A stretch of 64,000 bases of DNA. Origin: Flavimobilis massiliensis. GTDB taxonomy: Bacteria > Actinomycetota > Actinomycetes > Actinomycetales > Cellulomonadaceae. Below, one piece after another: positions 23,599-31,752 of the stretch; within the stretch, counting starts at the first letter, position 1; each line of letters starts with the position of its first letter. The stretch lies in NCBI RefSeq assembly GCF_900240335.1, contig NZ_LT964979.1:434001-498000 (forward strand). The letters are read 5' to 3'. A program made the position numbers and the translations under genes. The notes below the pieces were generated by a model. The model did no database searches. It worked only from the letters and a program-made list of their open reading frames with translations, and was not told the DNA's origin.

Positions 23599-25233
23599 TT
23601 AGTGCCCTGACGACGGTGTCCTGAGCGCGTCGAGCAACGCCTGCTTGTCAGCCGGGATTGCGGGGGCGACGTCGGTGACGACGCCCCCAGCTTCGATGGT
23701 TGCTGAGCGCAATGGCCGTAGATCGCGCAGAACCTTGCGGATCGAGAGGCCCGTGCGGTCCTGGATCGTGCGGGAGACCGCCAGTGCGGTGAACACGATG
23801 GTGAGGTGGGCCTCGATGGCTTCGCGGGTGCGTGCGAAGAACGGACGGGCTCGAAGGTCCGTCTTGGACATCCGGAAGGACGCCTCCACGTGCCACAGGT
23901 CGTGGTAGCTGGAGATGACCTCTCCGGCTGGCATGATCGCCGCGGGGATGTTGGTGACGTAGCCCTTGAGCCCGGCCACCATCCGGGCCCGCGCAAGGGC
24001 GGCCTCGTCCAGGCTGCGGGCGCTGCCGGAGGTCTTGACGAAACGCGTGCCGCGGGCGGCCTTGTCGCCCTCGATGACCGCTCGGGCGCGGTTCTCCTGC
24101 AGGGTGAGGGTCTTGTTGTCCCGGACGAATCTCTTGGTCGAGTACGCCCACACCGCCCGCCATGAGGCCGGGGTCCCCTGCGCGCTCCAGACCGGTTCGG
24201 CGCGCTGCTGGGTGTCGTTGTCCGCCCGTGCGCCGCGATGCTTGGGAGTGAGGGTGTCGATGATCTGCCCCTCGACCATCGCGGTGCCGTTCCAGCGGTA
24301 GTGAGAGGCCAGGTCCAGCGGCGCGGAGGTCTGACGGGCCCCGACGATGAAGGACAGCCCCGCATCCTCCAGCTCGTGAAGGTTCTTCGCCGAGAGCATG
24401 CCGGCGTCTGCGACGACGACCATGGCCTCGATGCCGTGGCGGGCCTGGAAGGACTTGATGATGGGCACAAGCGTGTGAGTCTCGGCCTTGTTGCCCTCGA
24501 AGCAGCCGATCTCGAGCGGGAACCCGGTGCGGTCCACGAGCAGTCCCACGACAATCTGCGGGTCGACCCGGCGCTCCTTGGAGAACCCGACCTTGCGCAG
24601 GTCGTCTTCCTTCTCGGCCTCGAAGTACAACGTCGTCACGTCATAGAGCACCAGCGAGATGTCTCCGCGGCTGCGTGCGTGAGCGAAGCAGGCGGTGGCG
24701 ATCAGGTCCCGGTAGCGGCCGTCATGGGCGCGCTTGAGCGTGCGCTTGCGCGTCGAGAGCGACGCCGACACTCGACCCAGGTCAGCAAGGACCCGGTCGA
24801 CGTCGAGCAGGGAGGTGGGCTCAACGATCCGCGCGATGACCAGGTCCCGAAAGGTCTCATCGGCCACGACGTCGAAGCCGAGGTCGTCGAAGACTCCCGC
24901 AAGGACCTCATAGAGCAGCCCGGAGAAGGAGCGGGTCACCCGTGGGGGACGCGCCGGCCGGCCGCGGGGCGCTGGTGGCTCCGGGAGAAGTTCAGGTGCG
25001 GTCGGCTCGGGCAGCAGCGCAACGTGGCGACCCGTGGAGTGCAGACCCAGATCAAGCTGCATCTGAGCGTCGTCGACGATCAACCCGTCGGCTTCCTGCA
25101 GGAGCATCGCCAGCGTGACCTCGTCGTGGGCTGAGCCAACATGGCGCACGATCCGGCGTCGGCCCTGCACGGATTCCACGATCTGCACGGCCGTCGCGCC
25201 CGACGCCGTCCGCACTCGCCGGACCCACACCAT
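23599..25233 (-). CDS. IS1634-family transposase
   Basis: A 544-residue DDE transposase of the IS4-related IS1634 group. It starts with MVWVRRVRTASGATAVQIVE, the typical head of this family. The DDE core includes ISLVLYDVTTLYFEAE and VVVADAGMLSAKNLHELE with the expected acidic residues, and DLWHVEASFRMSKTDLRARPF carrying the late Glu/Arg region. It is full length and without internal stops, so it is probably active. It catalyses cut-and-paste movement of the insertion sequence. The gene lies just outside the integrated element, next to the former tRNA terminator. Confidence 0.88.
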   Translation of the reverse strand: MVWVRRVRTASGATAVQIVESVQGRRRIVRHVGSAHDEVTLAMLLQEADGLIVDDAQMQLDLGLHSTGRHVALLPEPTAPELLPEPPAPRGRPARPPRVTRSFSGLLYEVLAGVFDDLGFDVVADETFRDLVIARIVEPTSLLDVDRVLADLGRVSASLSTRKRTLKRAHDGRYRDLIATACFAHARSRGDISLVLYDVTTLYFEAEKEDDLRKVGFSKERRVDPQIVVGLLVDRTGFPLEIGCFEGNKAETHTLVPIIKSFQARHGIEAMVVVADAGMLSAKNLHELEDAGLSFIVGARQTSAPLDLASHYRWNGTAMVEGQIIDTLTPKHRGARADNDTQQRAEPVWSAQGTPASWRAVWAYSTKRFVRDNKTLTLQENRARAVIEGDKAARGTRFVKTSGSARSLDEAALARARMVAGLKGYVTNIPAAIMPAGEVISSYHDLWHVEASFRMSKTDLRARPFFARTREAIEAHLTIVFTALAVSRTIQDRTGLSIRKVLRDLRPLRSATIEAGGVVTDVAPAIPADKQALLDALRTPSSGH

Positions 25234-25266
25234 CCCTGGAGAATACTTAGTGCCTCAACCGAGGCA
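25130..25266. repeat. 137-bp exact direct repeat, copy 1
   Basis: It is identical base for base to 25268-25404. It covers the first codons and upstream end of the transposase gene and the right IS end. Immediately adjacent to the undetermined base at 25267. Confidence 0.95.
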
Positions 25267-25267
25267 N
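25267..25267. other. Undetermined base, probable contig join
   Basis: This is the only N noticed in the window. It is bracketed by a perfect 137-bp repeat derived from the end of a probably multi-copy insertion sequence, the signature of two contigs abutted with unresolved overlap. Confidence 0.85.
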
Positions 25268-25404
25268 GCTGAGCCAACATGGCGCACGATCCGGCGTCGG
25301 CCCTGCACGGATTCCACGATCTGCACGGCCGTCGCGCCCGACGCCGTCCGCACTCGCCGGACCCACACCATCCCTGGAGAATACTTAGTGCCTCAACCGA
25401 GGCA
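25268..25404. repeat. 137-bp exact direct repeat, copy 2
   Basis: Second copy of the sequence at 25130-25266. To its right the sequence leaves the insertion sequence and enters chromosome. Bases 25405-25594 beyond it hold no convincing gene. Confidence 0.95.
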
Positions 25405-25594
25405 ACAATCCACAGAATCGCGCGCATCATCGCAGGTCAACGAACCGCGCTCTTCCGGCTGTGGAGAACGTGACCCAAGTCAGGCCCGAGAACCCCTCGG
25501 GAAGCTTCTCGGAAGCGCCCGGAGTCACTGCACGGGCACGGCGAGCTCGTGATCGCTTGTCGTGCCGGACGCCGTGCGGGACCCCGGGGTGGGG

Positions 25595-26071
25595 TCAGCC
25601 CGCTTCCGTCCCGTCGGCCGCTCCGGACGTCCCGTCAGTCGTGAAGAACGAGATCTTGCCGTTGGGTTCGAGCACGGCGAGCCGGACTGTGTCGAGATCC
25701 TCGATGCCTTGCTGACGTGCGGCTCCGAGCAGGTCGTCGTAGGCGAGGCGTTCGCGGCGCAGGGCTCCGCGGTCGGTGACGCCTCGGGTGACGACGACGA
25801 CGGGTCTGCCCGTGACGATCGCGTGGAGGCGACGGGATCGCGCGTTGAACCAGGCGAGGATGATCGTGAGGCTGGCCATCGTGCCGACGGCGAGGATCGC
25901 TCCGGTGACCGAGGAGTCCTGGCCTGTGACGCCCTGCTGGACGAGGTCGCCCATGGTGATGAAGACGATGAGCTCGAACGAGCTGAGCTCGCCGAGAGTC
26001 GAGCGGCCGACGACGCGTGTGATGGCCCACAGGACGAGGAAGACGACGGCGGCGCGGACGACGGTCTCCAC
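25595..26071 (-). CDS. DUF421 (YetF-like) membrane protein
   Basis: A 158-residue protein. Three membrane helices occupy ~1-75 (AVVFLVLWAITRVVGR; LIVFITMGDLVQQGVTG; VGTMASLTIILAWF). The cytoplasmic DUF421 domain follows: RPVVVVTRGVTDRGALRRERLAYDDLL near 90-115 and a last strand LEPNGKISFF. Family members such as Bacillus YetF have been linked to spore germination or membrane homeostasis, but the function here is unknown. It is last in a three-gene minus-strand group with a small membrane protein and an FHA-like protein. Confidence 0.85.
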   Translation of the reverse strand: METVVRAAVVFLVLWAITRVVGRSTLGELSSFELIVFITMGDLVQQGVTGQDSSVTGAILAVGTMASLTIILAWFNARSRRLHAIVTGRPVVVVTRGVTDRGALRRERLAYDDLLGAARQQGIEDLDTVRLAVLEPNGKISFFTTDGTSGAADGTEAG

Positions 26072-26095
26072 GGAGGCCTCCCGAGTCTGTGATGG

Positions 26096-26605
26096 TCAGG
26101 GGATGAGGCGGGTGCGGATGCTGACGGGTGCGACGAAGTTGCCGTCCGGGGTGACGACGGCGACGGTCCCGGCGGCGTCGGTGTGGTGCAGGGCGCGGAC
26201 GTAGGCCTCGATGTCGATCGTCAGCGTGTCGCCGTCGGGTGGTGTGAACGTCAGGTAGGTCCACGAGGCATCGCGGGTCTGCTCGGCGGGTTCGGGTCCG
26301 GTGCTCTGCTGGTCGAGGATCCGGAGGTAGTCCGAGGTGACGGCGACGACGACGTCGTCGTTGAAGCCGCCGGCGCGGTGGACCGTGATCGTCACGGGGA
26401 CGTCGAGCCCGGCGCGGGCGACGGCGGCGTGGCGGACGCTCACGGTCCAGCCGTCCTGCGTCGCGGAAGCCTCGGCGGTGCGCGTGCCGAACGCGCCGAG
26501 CAGAGCAGCACCGATGACGCCGAGCAGCGCGATGGTCCCCGACGTGCGGATCAGCCACGGGGTGCGCGCCATCGGCTCGACGTCATCGACCGTGCTCGAC
26601 GTCAT
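26096..26605 (-). CDS. Membrane-anchored exported protein of unknown function
   Basis: A 169-residue protein with one N-terminal membrane helix (~20-42, TSGTIALLGVIGAALLGAFG) and a strand-rich extracytoplasmic domain (WTVSVRHAAVARAGLDVPV and later TLTIDIEAYVRALHHTD). There is no lipobox or recognised domain. It lies between the FHA-like gene (3-base gap) and the DUF421 gene (24-base gap), so the three are probably cotranscribed. Confidence 0.75.
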   Translation of the reverse strand: MTSSTVDDVEPMARTPWLIRTSGTIALLGVIGAALLGAFGTRTAEASATQDGWTVSVRHAAVARAGLDVPVTITVHRAGGFNDDVVVAVTSDYLRILDQQSTGPEPAEQTRDASWTYLTFTPPDGDTLTIDIEAYVRALHHTDAAGTVAVVTPDGNFVAPVSIRTRLIP

Positions 26606-26608
26606 GGT

Positions 26609-27148
26609 TCAGTCCGTGATCGGACCCGGTGCGTCGTCGTCGACCTCCGTGCCGGGCGGGACGCTCGGGGCGAAGCCTGCGGCGAGGTCAGCAGGTCGCG
26701 GCGCCTGCGTTCGGCCCTCCGAGAACTCGCCGCCCTGACGTCCGCCGTAGGGGCGTCCGTGGTCGGCGCGTTCCTCGCGCCAGAAGGTGAGGACCCACGG
26801 GTCGACCTCGATGCGGGCACCGGTGCGCAGGGCGCGGTCGCCGTCGTCGGAGGCGGAGCCGCCGCCGACGGCGCCGAGCGCGCGGACGCGGTACTCGTCA
26901 CGGGCGTCGTGGTAGATCGTCACGTGGTGGGGCAGCAGGCCGTCGAGCTCGAGGTCGACGCCGGGGCCGGAACCGATAGTCAGCTCTTCCGAGGTGATCG
27001 GCACCTCGTGCGGGGCAGTGCCGTCGTCGATGAGGGTCGAGACGAAGATCTTCGGGTGGCCGGAGCCTGGTGCCGCGTGGGTCGTCGTGGGGTGGGGTCG
27101 GCCGGTGTCGTCGTACGTGCTGCCGTGCGTGTCGTCATGGCTCGTCAT
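26609..27148 (-). CDS. FHA-domain protein
   Basis: A 179-residue cytoplasmic protein with a central FHA-like fold (~32-120). It contains LTIGSGPGVDLELDGLLPHH, which corresponds to the phosphothreonine-binding loop region of FHA domains, followed by VTIYHDARDEYRVRALG and LRTGARIEVDPWVLTFWREE. In such proteins the consensus has Gly-Arg and Ser-His pairs; here the Arg and Ser positions are replaced, so phosphothreonine binding is uncertain. N- and C-terminal tails are disordered. It is first of the three-gene group and may link it to a Ser/Thr kinase. Confidence 0.75.
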   Translation of the reverse strand: MTSHDDTHGSTYDDTGRPHPTTTHAAPGSGHPKIFVSTLIDDGTAPHEVPITSEELTIGSGPGVDLELDGLLPHHVTIYHDARDEYRVRALGAVGGGSASDDGDRALRTGARIEVDPWVLTFWREERADHGRPYGGRQGGEFSEGRTQAPRPADLAAGFAPSVPPGTEVDDDAPGPITD

Positions 27149-27464
27149 GGTGGGCCTCCTCGGTGGCGTGCTCCTCGTGCAACATGGACGTCCTGCCTGC
27201 GGGCTTCCGACGTGCCCGCGGGCCGTTGCCCTTCACCGTGCGCCGCGGTGCGCGGTTCCGCAACCGGGGCGGAGGAGTCGTGCCCGGGCGCGTGACGGTG
27301 CCTGCTGCCGGGTGACGGCATCTAGTCGAGCTCGGGCTCGGGCGCAGGCGCGCCGGGCCCCGGCGCGGTGGGCCTCGCAGCGGGGCGCCATGGCCGGCGC
27401 CAGCCGTGCGTGCAGCACCTCCACGAGGCCTCCGTGTCCACGGACGGGACTCCCGTGGACGCCT
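27149..27464. other. Intergenic region between divergent transcripts
   Basis: No frame here has protein-like features. Near the right edge, GTCCACGG (27436-27443) and its complement (27453-27460) form an 8-bp inverted repeat with a 9-base spacer, just upstream of the desaturase operator. It could be a second operator or a terminator-like hairpin. Confidence 0.45.
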
Positions 27465-27485
27465 AACCTACGGTTCCGTAGGGTT
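27465..27485. promoter_or_regulatory. TetR-type operator upstream of the desaturase
   Basis: CCTACGG-TT-CCGTAGG (27467-27482), flanked by AA and GTT, is a near-perfect palindrome 75 bases before the desaturase start. Palindromes of the form ACCTACGGNNCCGTAGGT are typical sites of TetR-family regulators that control actinobacterial fatty acid desaturase genes. No TetR gene is adjacent in the window, so the regulator would be encoded elsewhere. Confidence 0.7.
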
Positions 27486-27559
27486 GGGTCATCCGCACGA
27501 CGAGCGCCCGCTCATACTCACGGCTGGGAAGTCGCCACCTGCACCGCCGGGAGACATTG

Positions 27560-28672
27560 ATGTCAGCCGAGACCATGCGCTACGCCGAGCGTCCGAGCCC
27601 GCGGGCCGAGGACATGCCGAACCTCACGAGCAGCTACAGCGCGCTGCTGCGGACGGTCAAGGACGCCGGCCTTCTCCATCGCGCGCAGGGCTACTACGTC
27701 GGGACGCTCGGCATCCTCGCGGCTGCGCTCGGCGGGCTCGTCACAGCGTTCGTCCTCCTCGGCGACTCGTGGTTCCAGCTGCTCGTCGCCGCCGGCCTCG
27801 GTCTCGTCCTCACGCAGTTCGCGTTCGTCGCGCACGAGGCCGCCCACCGTCAGGTGTTCGCGTCGAACACGACGAACGACCGTGCCGGGCGCTTCCTTGC
27901 GAACGTCGTCGTGGGGATCTCCTACACGTGGTGGATGCACAAGCACACGCGTCACCACGGCAACCCCAACCAGGTCGGCAAGGACCCGGACATCGAGAAC
28001 GACACGATCGTCTTCACCCCCGAGGGTGCTGCGCAGCACACGGGGCTCATGGCGCTCCTCACGCGACACCAGGGGTGGTTGTTCTTCCCGCTCCTCACGC
28101 TCGAGGGGATCAACCTCCACGTCACCGCGATCCGCTCTCTCGCGACGGGCTCGCAGGTCGGCCGCGCCGACCTGCGGACGCGCATGCTCGAGCTCGCGAC
28201 GATCATCGTGCGCCTCGCGGTCTACCTCGGGCTCGTCCTCTGGGCGCTTCCGCTCGGGCTCGCTGCGGCGTTCCTTGGGGTCCAGCTCGCCGTGTTCGGC
28301 GTGTACATGGGGGCGTCGTTCGCGCCCAACCACAAGGGCATGGCGATCATCCCGGCGAGCTCGCGGCTCGACTTCCTCTCGAAGCAGGTGCTGACGTCCC
28401 GCAACATCCGCGGCGGGCGGGTCATGAGCATCCTCATGGGTGGCCTCAACTTTCAGATCGAGCACCACCTCTTCCCGAGCATGCCGCGTCCGCACCTCTC
28501 GCGGGCCGCGGCGATCGTGCGTGAGCGGTGCGCGCAGATCGGCATGCCGTACACGGAGACAAGCCTCGTGCGCTCGTACCTGATCGTGGTGCGGTACCTC
28601 AACGAGGTGGGCCTGGGTGCGCGTGACCCCTTCGACTGCCCGATGTTCCGCGAGCTGCGCCGACAGCAGTAG
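27560..28672 (+). CDS. Membrane fatty acid desaturase
   Basis: A 370-residue di-iron membrane enzyme that inserts a double bond into acyl chains. The ATG at 27560 is preferred over the TTG one codon upstream. All three histidine boxes are present: HEAAH (92-96), HKHTRHHGNPN (127-137) and QIEHHLFP (~299-306). Membrane helices surround box 1 (~47-90) and lie at ~210-255. It needs an electron donor such as a ferredoxin or oxidoreductase, none of which is adjacent. Box 3 of the Q-x-x-HH type resembles front-end or acyl-lipid desaturases. Control by a TetR regulator is suggested by the palindrome upstream; a hairpin follows at 28692. Confidence 0.9.
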   Translation: MSAETMRYAERPSPRAEDMPNLTSSYSALLRTVKDAGLLHRAQGYYVGTLGILAAALGGLVTAFVLLGDSWFQLLVAAGLGLVLTQFAFVAHEAAHRQVFASNTTNDRAGRFLANVVVGISYTWWMHKHTRHHGNPNQVGKDPDIENDTIVFTPEGAAQHTGLMALLTRHQGWLFFPLLTLEGINLHVTAIRSLATGSQVGRADLRTRMLELATIIVRLAVYLGLVLWALPLGLAAAFLGVQLAVFGVYMGASFAPNHKGMAIIPASSRLDFLSKQVLTSRNIRGGRVMSILMGGLNFQIEHHLFPSMPRPHLSRAAAIVRERCAQIGMPYTETSLVRSYLIVVRYLNEVGLGARDPFDCPMFRELRRQQ

Positions 28673-28691
28673 GGTGCCCGCGCGGCCACGG

Positions 28692-28718
28692 CCGGGTGCC
28701 ACTCTCCCTGGTGCCCGG
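28692..28718 (+). terminator. Hairpin after the desaturase gene
   Basis: A 10-bp stem (28692-28701 with 28709-28718, two G-U pairs) with a 7-base loop, 20 bases after the stop codon. Confidence 0.6.
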
Positions 28719-28784
28719 TCGTTCACATCCCCGCACCCCGCCCACGGGCTCCGAGCCCCCCGAAGACGTTATACCTGGCCCACT

Positions 28785-28801
28785 ATAAGCGATCTGCTTA
28801 T
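28785..28801. promoter_or_regulatory. Palindrome overlapping the satD promoter
   Basis: ATAAGC-GATCT-GCTTAT is a perfect 6-bp inverted repeat, AT-rich within a GC-rich background. CTATAAG within it is a good -10 candidate, so a transcript would begin only about 15 bases before the ATG at 28811, leaving little room for a ribosome site. The SatD protein carries a C-terminal helix-turn-helix, so self-repression through this site is possible. Confidence 0.5.
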
Positions 28802-28810
28802 CATGATGTC

Positions 28811-29485
28811 ATGAGTAGCCTGCGGTACGCCCTTATTGTTGACATCGTCCGCTCGCGCGAGGTCCCCGACCGCGCCGCGGCGCAGACCGCCGTGCTCGAC
28901 GCGTTCGCGCGCGCCCACGACGTCGTCCCGCTCGCCATCCCCCTGTGGGCGACCGTCGGCGACGAGTTCCAGGCGCTCGCGGACACGCTGCCCGCCGCCC
29001 TCTGGACCGCGACCGTCGGCCGTCTCCTCCTGCCCGACGGGCTCGACGTCCGTGTCGGGATCGGACGCGGGGAGACCCGCGACGTCGCGCAGGACGGTGA
29101 CGGGCCCGCGATCAAGGACGGCTCCGCGTGGTGGGCTGCCCGCGACGCGATCGACGAGGCCCACCGTCGCGCCGACCGCAAGGAGTCCCCGTGGGTGCGC
29201 ACGTGGTTCCTCGACGGACGCGTGACCGATGAGGCGACGAAGACGAGCGGCCACGACCCGTCCGCGGCCGTCGTCGACGCGCAGCTTCTCGTCACGGACA
29301 GGATGATCGACGGCATGACCTCACCCCAGCGTTCCTACGTCGGTTCCGCCGCGCTCGGACGGACCCAGGCCCAGGTGGCCGCGGAGCACGGCGTCACGCA
29401 ACCTGCGGTCTCCCAGGGGCTGCGTCGCTCGGGCGGCACAGCGCTCCTCGCGGCGCTCGCGCTTCTCGAGGAGGCGACCCGGTGA
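28811..29485 (+). CDS. SatD-family protein with C-terminal helix-turn-helix
   Basis: A 224-residue protein of the SatD family, first described in a streptococcal acid-tolerance locus; its biochemical role is unknown. The N-terminal domain has the family head LRYALIVDIVRSREVPDR and GDEFQALADT near 55-65. The C-terminal ~45 residues (LGRTQAQVAAEHGVTQPAVSQ, about 181-202) form a clear helix-turn-helix. It overlaps the next gene by 4 bases, so the two act together. No Shine-Dalgarno site is visible in the short leader, suggesting a near-leaderless transcript. Confidence 0.8.
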   Translation: MSSLRYALIVDIVRSREVPDRAAAQTAVLDAFARAHDVVPLAIPLWATVGDEFQALADTLPAALWTATVGRLLLPDGLDVRVGIGRGETRDVAQDGDGPAIKDGSAWWAARDAIDEAHRRADRKESPWVRTWFLDGRVTDEATKTSGHDPSAAVVDAQLLVTDRMIDGMTSPQRSYVGSAALGRTQAQVAAEHGVTQPAVSQGLRRSGGTALLAALALLEEATR

Positions 29486-30327
29486 CCGCAACCGTCGTTC
29501 TCGCGCTCGTCGTCGCGGCAGACGTCGCACGGGGAGCCCGGCTCGCACCGCGGACGCGCCGGGCGCTCGCCGCGCTCGTCGTCGCTGCCGTCGGCACGAC
29601 CCTCATCGTCGGGTTCGGCGCGCATGTCGTCACGGTCGTCGTCGGCGCGGTCGCGGCCGCCGCGTGGTCCTTGCTCGTGCCGCAGGTGGGAGTTGCCACG
29701 GGTGCTGCCGCCGCGCCTCCTCGCGCGTGGCCCGCCGCAGCGCTCGCCGTCGTCCTCGTCGCCGCCGCGCTCGTCCCTGCACCGGAACCCGCGGGCCCTC
29801 TCGTCGACGCGTGGGCGCGAACCGTCCCCGGTCGCGCGGGCGTCCCCGTCGCGGTCGCGCTCGCCGTCCTCGTCGTGCTCGTCGGGCTCACGCGCACCGC
29901 GAACCTCGTGACGCGCGCCGCGCTCGCGCGCGCCCGCCGGGCCCCGGACGGGAACGTTCCCGGCATCGACGACGCGGGCCGGTCGACGGGCCGACGCCCG
30001 ACCGGATGGCGCCTCGCGGTGCGCGGCCGTGACGTCGCGTCCCTCAGCCCCGTCGAGGCCCCGCCGGAGCCCCGCACCGGTCCGGTCATGCGCGGCGGCC
30101 GGTACATCGGGCCCCTCGAGCGCGTCCTTGTCCTCCTGCTCGCACTCACGGGTGCGTACGGCGTCATCGCAGCGGTCCTCGCTGCGAAGGGCGTCGTGCG
30201 CTTCCCGGAGATCTCGGCGGACCGCGCGCGCGGCACCAAGGCCGAGGAGTTCCTCGTCGGCTCGCTCGTCTCGTGGGCGTGCGCCGGTGCGGGCGTGCTG
30301 CTCGTCCGGGTGAGCGGGCTCGGCTGA
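29482..30327 (+). CDS. Integral membrane partner of SatD
   Basis: A 281-residue membrane protein starting at a GTG that overlaps the satD stop by 4 bases. Hydrophobic helices lie near 1-15, 28-65, 82-100 and 122-142. A hydrophilic cytoplasmic loop (~150-220) follows, then two more helices (~230-255 and ~262-281). SatD proteins in actinobacteria are commonly paired with such a membrane protein; whether it is a sensor or transporter component is unknown. Confidence 0.75.
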   Translation: MTATVVLALVVAADVARGARLAPRTRRALAALVVAAVGTTLIVGFGAHVVTVVVGAVAAAAWSLLVPQVGVATGAAAAPPRAWPAAALAVVLVAAALVPAPEPAGPLVDAWARTVPGRAGVPVAVALAVLVVLVGLTRTANLVTRAALARARRAPDGNVPGIDDAGRSTGRRPTGWRLAVRGRDVASLSPVEAPPEPRTGPVMRGGRYIGPLERVLVLLLALTGAYGVIAAVLAAKGVVRFPEISADRARGTKAEEFLVGSLVSWACAGAGVLLVRVSGLG

Positions 30328-30400
30328 GGTCGTCGCCGTCGCAGGCAGCGGGGGAGAGACGTGGCCCCGGACTGCTCGCGACCCGTGAAACAATCACCCC

Positions 30401-30889
30401 ATGGCCATGAGAGACATCCGTGTTCTGCCCGACCCCGTCCTGCGCACGCCCTGCGAGCCGATCACGCAGGTCGACGACAGGGTACGGCAGCTCGTCGCGG
30501 ACCTCGTCGAGACGGTCGACGACGAGGGGCGCGCAGGTCTCGCCGCCAACCAGATCGGCGTGAGCCTCCGCGCGTTCTCGTGGAACATCGACGACGAGAT
30601 CGGCTACGTCCTCAACCCGCGCATCGTCGACCTCTCGGAGGACGAGTACCAGGACGGTGACGAGGGCTGCCTCTCGGTGCCGGGCCTGTGGTTCTCGACG
30701 CGTCGCGCGTGGTACGCGAAGGTCGAGGGCGTCGACCTCGACGGCAACACGGTCGTCGTCGAGGGTGAGGAGCTCATGGCGCGCTGCCTCCAGCACGAGG
30801 TCGACCACCTCGACGGCTATCTCTACCTCGACAGGCTCGAGAAGTCGGTGCGCAAGAAGGCGATGCGCGCGCTCCGCGAGCAGCTCTGA
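30401..30889 (+). CDS. def: Peptide deformylase
   Basis: A 162-residue metal enzyme that removes the formyl group from nascent N-terminal formylmethionine. All motifs are present: GLAANQIG (46-53), EGCLSVPG with metal ligand Cys90, and HEVDH (132-136) with two histidine ligands and catalytic Glu. Length and motifs are standard for an actinobacterial type enzyme. It stands alone, flanked by the SatD pair and DUF3145. It acts at the ribosome exit together with methionine aminopeptidase (map at 58155-59030). Confidence 0.95.
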   Translation: MAMRDIRVLPDPVLRTPCEPITQVDDRVRQLVADLVETVDDEGRAGLAANQIGVSLRAFSWNIDDEIGYVLNPRIVDLSEDEYQDGDEGCLSVPGLWFSTRRAWYAKVEGVDLDGNTVVVEGEELMARCLQHEVDHLDGYLYLDRLEKSVRKKAMRALREQL

Positions 30890-31050
30890 GCCGTCGGGAG
30901 GCGGCGCGGCCGCACGTCGGTTGCGCCGACCTCTCGCCAGGACGGGCCCCGATGGGGCATGATGGTGCCGTTGCACCGTGCAGGACCGCTGGTCACCTGT
31001 GATCTGAGGACGTTGGGGAAGACGACCCTCGAGACACAAGGAGGCCTACC

Positions 31051-31551
31051 ATGGCTGGTTCGTCGACCCGCGGTGTGCTTTTCGTGCACTCTTCGCCGCG
31101 TGCACTGTGCCCTCATGTCGAGTGGGCCACCGAGAACGTCCTTGGCGTGCGCGTGTCCCTCGACTGGATCGAGCAGCCCGTCGCGCCCGGCATGCTGCGC
31201 GCCGAGCTGTCGTGGCAGGGTGAGCCTGGCACGGGCGCACGTCTCGCGTCCGCGCTGCGTGGCTGGGCGCACCTGCGGTACGAGGTGACCGAGGAGGCGA
31301 GCCGCGGCACCGACGGCTCCCGCTGGAGTCACACCCCTGAGCTCGGGATCTTCCACGCGGCGACGGACGTCCACGGCAACGTCGTCGTGCCGGAGGACCG
31401 GGTGCGCGCGGCGCTTGAGCACGCGGACGATCCCGTGCGCATGCGGACGGAGCTGTCGCTCGCGCTCGGCCAGGCGTGGGACGACGAGCTCGAGACGTTC
31501 CGCTACGCGGGTGCGGGCGCGCCGGTCCGCTGGCTCCACCGCGTGGGCTGA
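31051..31551 (+). CDS. DUF3145 protein
   Basis: A 166-residue actinobacteria-specific protein. The ATG at 31051 follows AAGGAGG. It starts TRGVLFVHSSPRALCPHVEWA, has W near 35-60 in the conserved DWIEQP and LSWQGEPGTGARLASALRGW segments, and ends FRYAGAGAPVRWLHRVG; all are family hallmarks. It is normally found beside the FAS-II genes, as here where fabF faces it across a palindromic terminator, but no activity is known. There is no signal or membrane helix. Confidence 0.88.
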   Translation: MAGSSTRGVLFVHSSPRALCPHVEWATENVLGVRVSLDWIEQPVAPGMLRAELSWQGEPGTGARLASALRGWAHLRYEVTEEASRGTDGSRWSHTPELGIFHAATDVHGNVVVPEDRVRAALEHADDPVRMRTELSLALGQAWDDELETFRYAGAGAPVRWLHRVG

Positions 31552-31690
31552 GCCCAGCTCCACACCTCGACGACGAGGAGCGCGCGCACGAGGGTCGTCT
31601 CCACCCGCGCTCGTGCTCTCTCGGACGGATCGACGCCGTGCCCTCGTTCGACGCTCGGTACGCGTCCATCCCCGTCACCCGTGTGGCTCG

Positions 31691-31729
31691 ATAGCCGATC
31701 CGCCCACCTCACCTGTCCGGATCCGCTAT
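31691..31729. repeat. Inverted repeat, copy 1 of a tandem pair
   Basis: ATAGCCGATCCG (31691-31702) and the inverted CGGATCCGCTAT (31718-31729) match at 11 of 12 positions with a 15-base spacer. An almost identical structure follows 62 bases later. Position between two convergent genes. Confidence 0.8.
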
Positions 31730-31752
31730 CCAGCGAGGTCGCATCGCGCTCG

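Larger units (their letters stand above)
23579..25402 (-). mobile_element. IS1634-type insertion sequence, right end duplicated at an assembly join
   Basis: The transposase gene is flanked by imperfect ends: CCTGAGTTGGGTCA at 23579-23592 and, inverted, CCTCGGTTGAGGCA at 25389-25402 (10 of 14 matching). The same right end also occurs at 25251-25264 because of the 137-bp duplication around 25267. No target-site duplication is visible between the left flank and the sequence right of the second copy. The exact termini are approximate. Confidence 0.6.
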
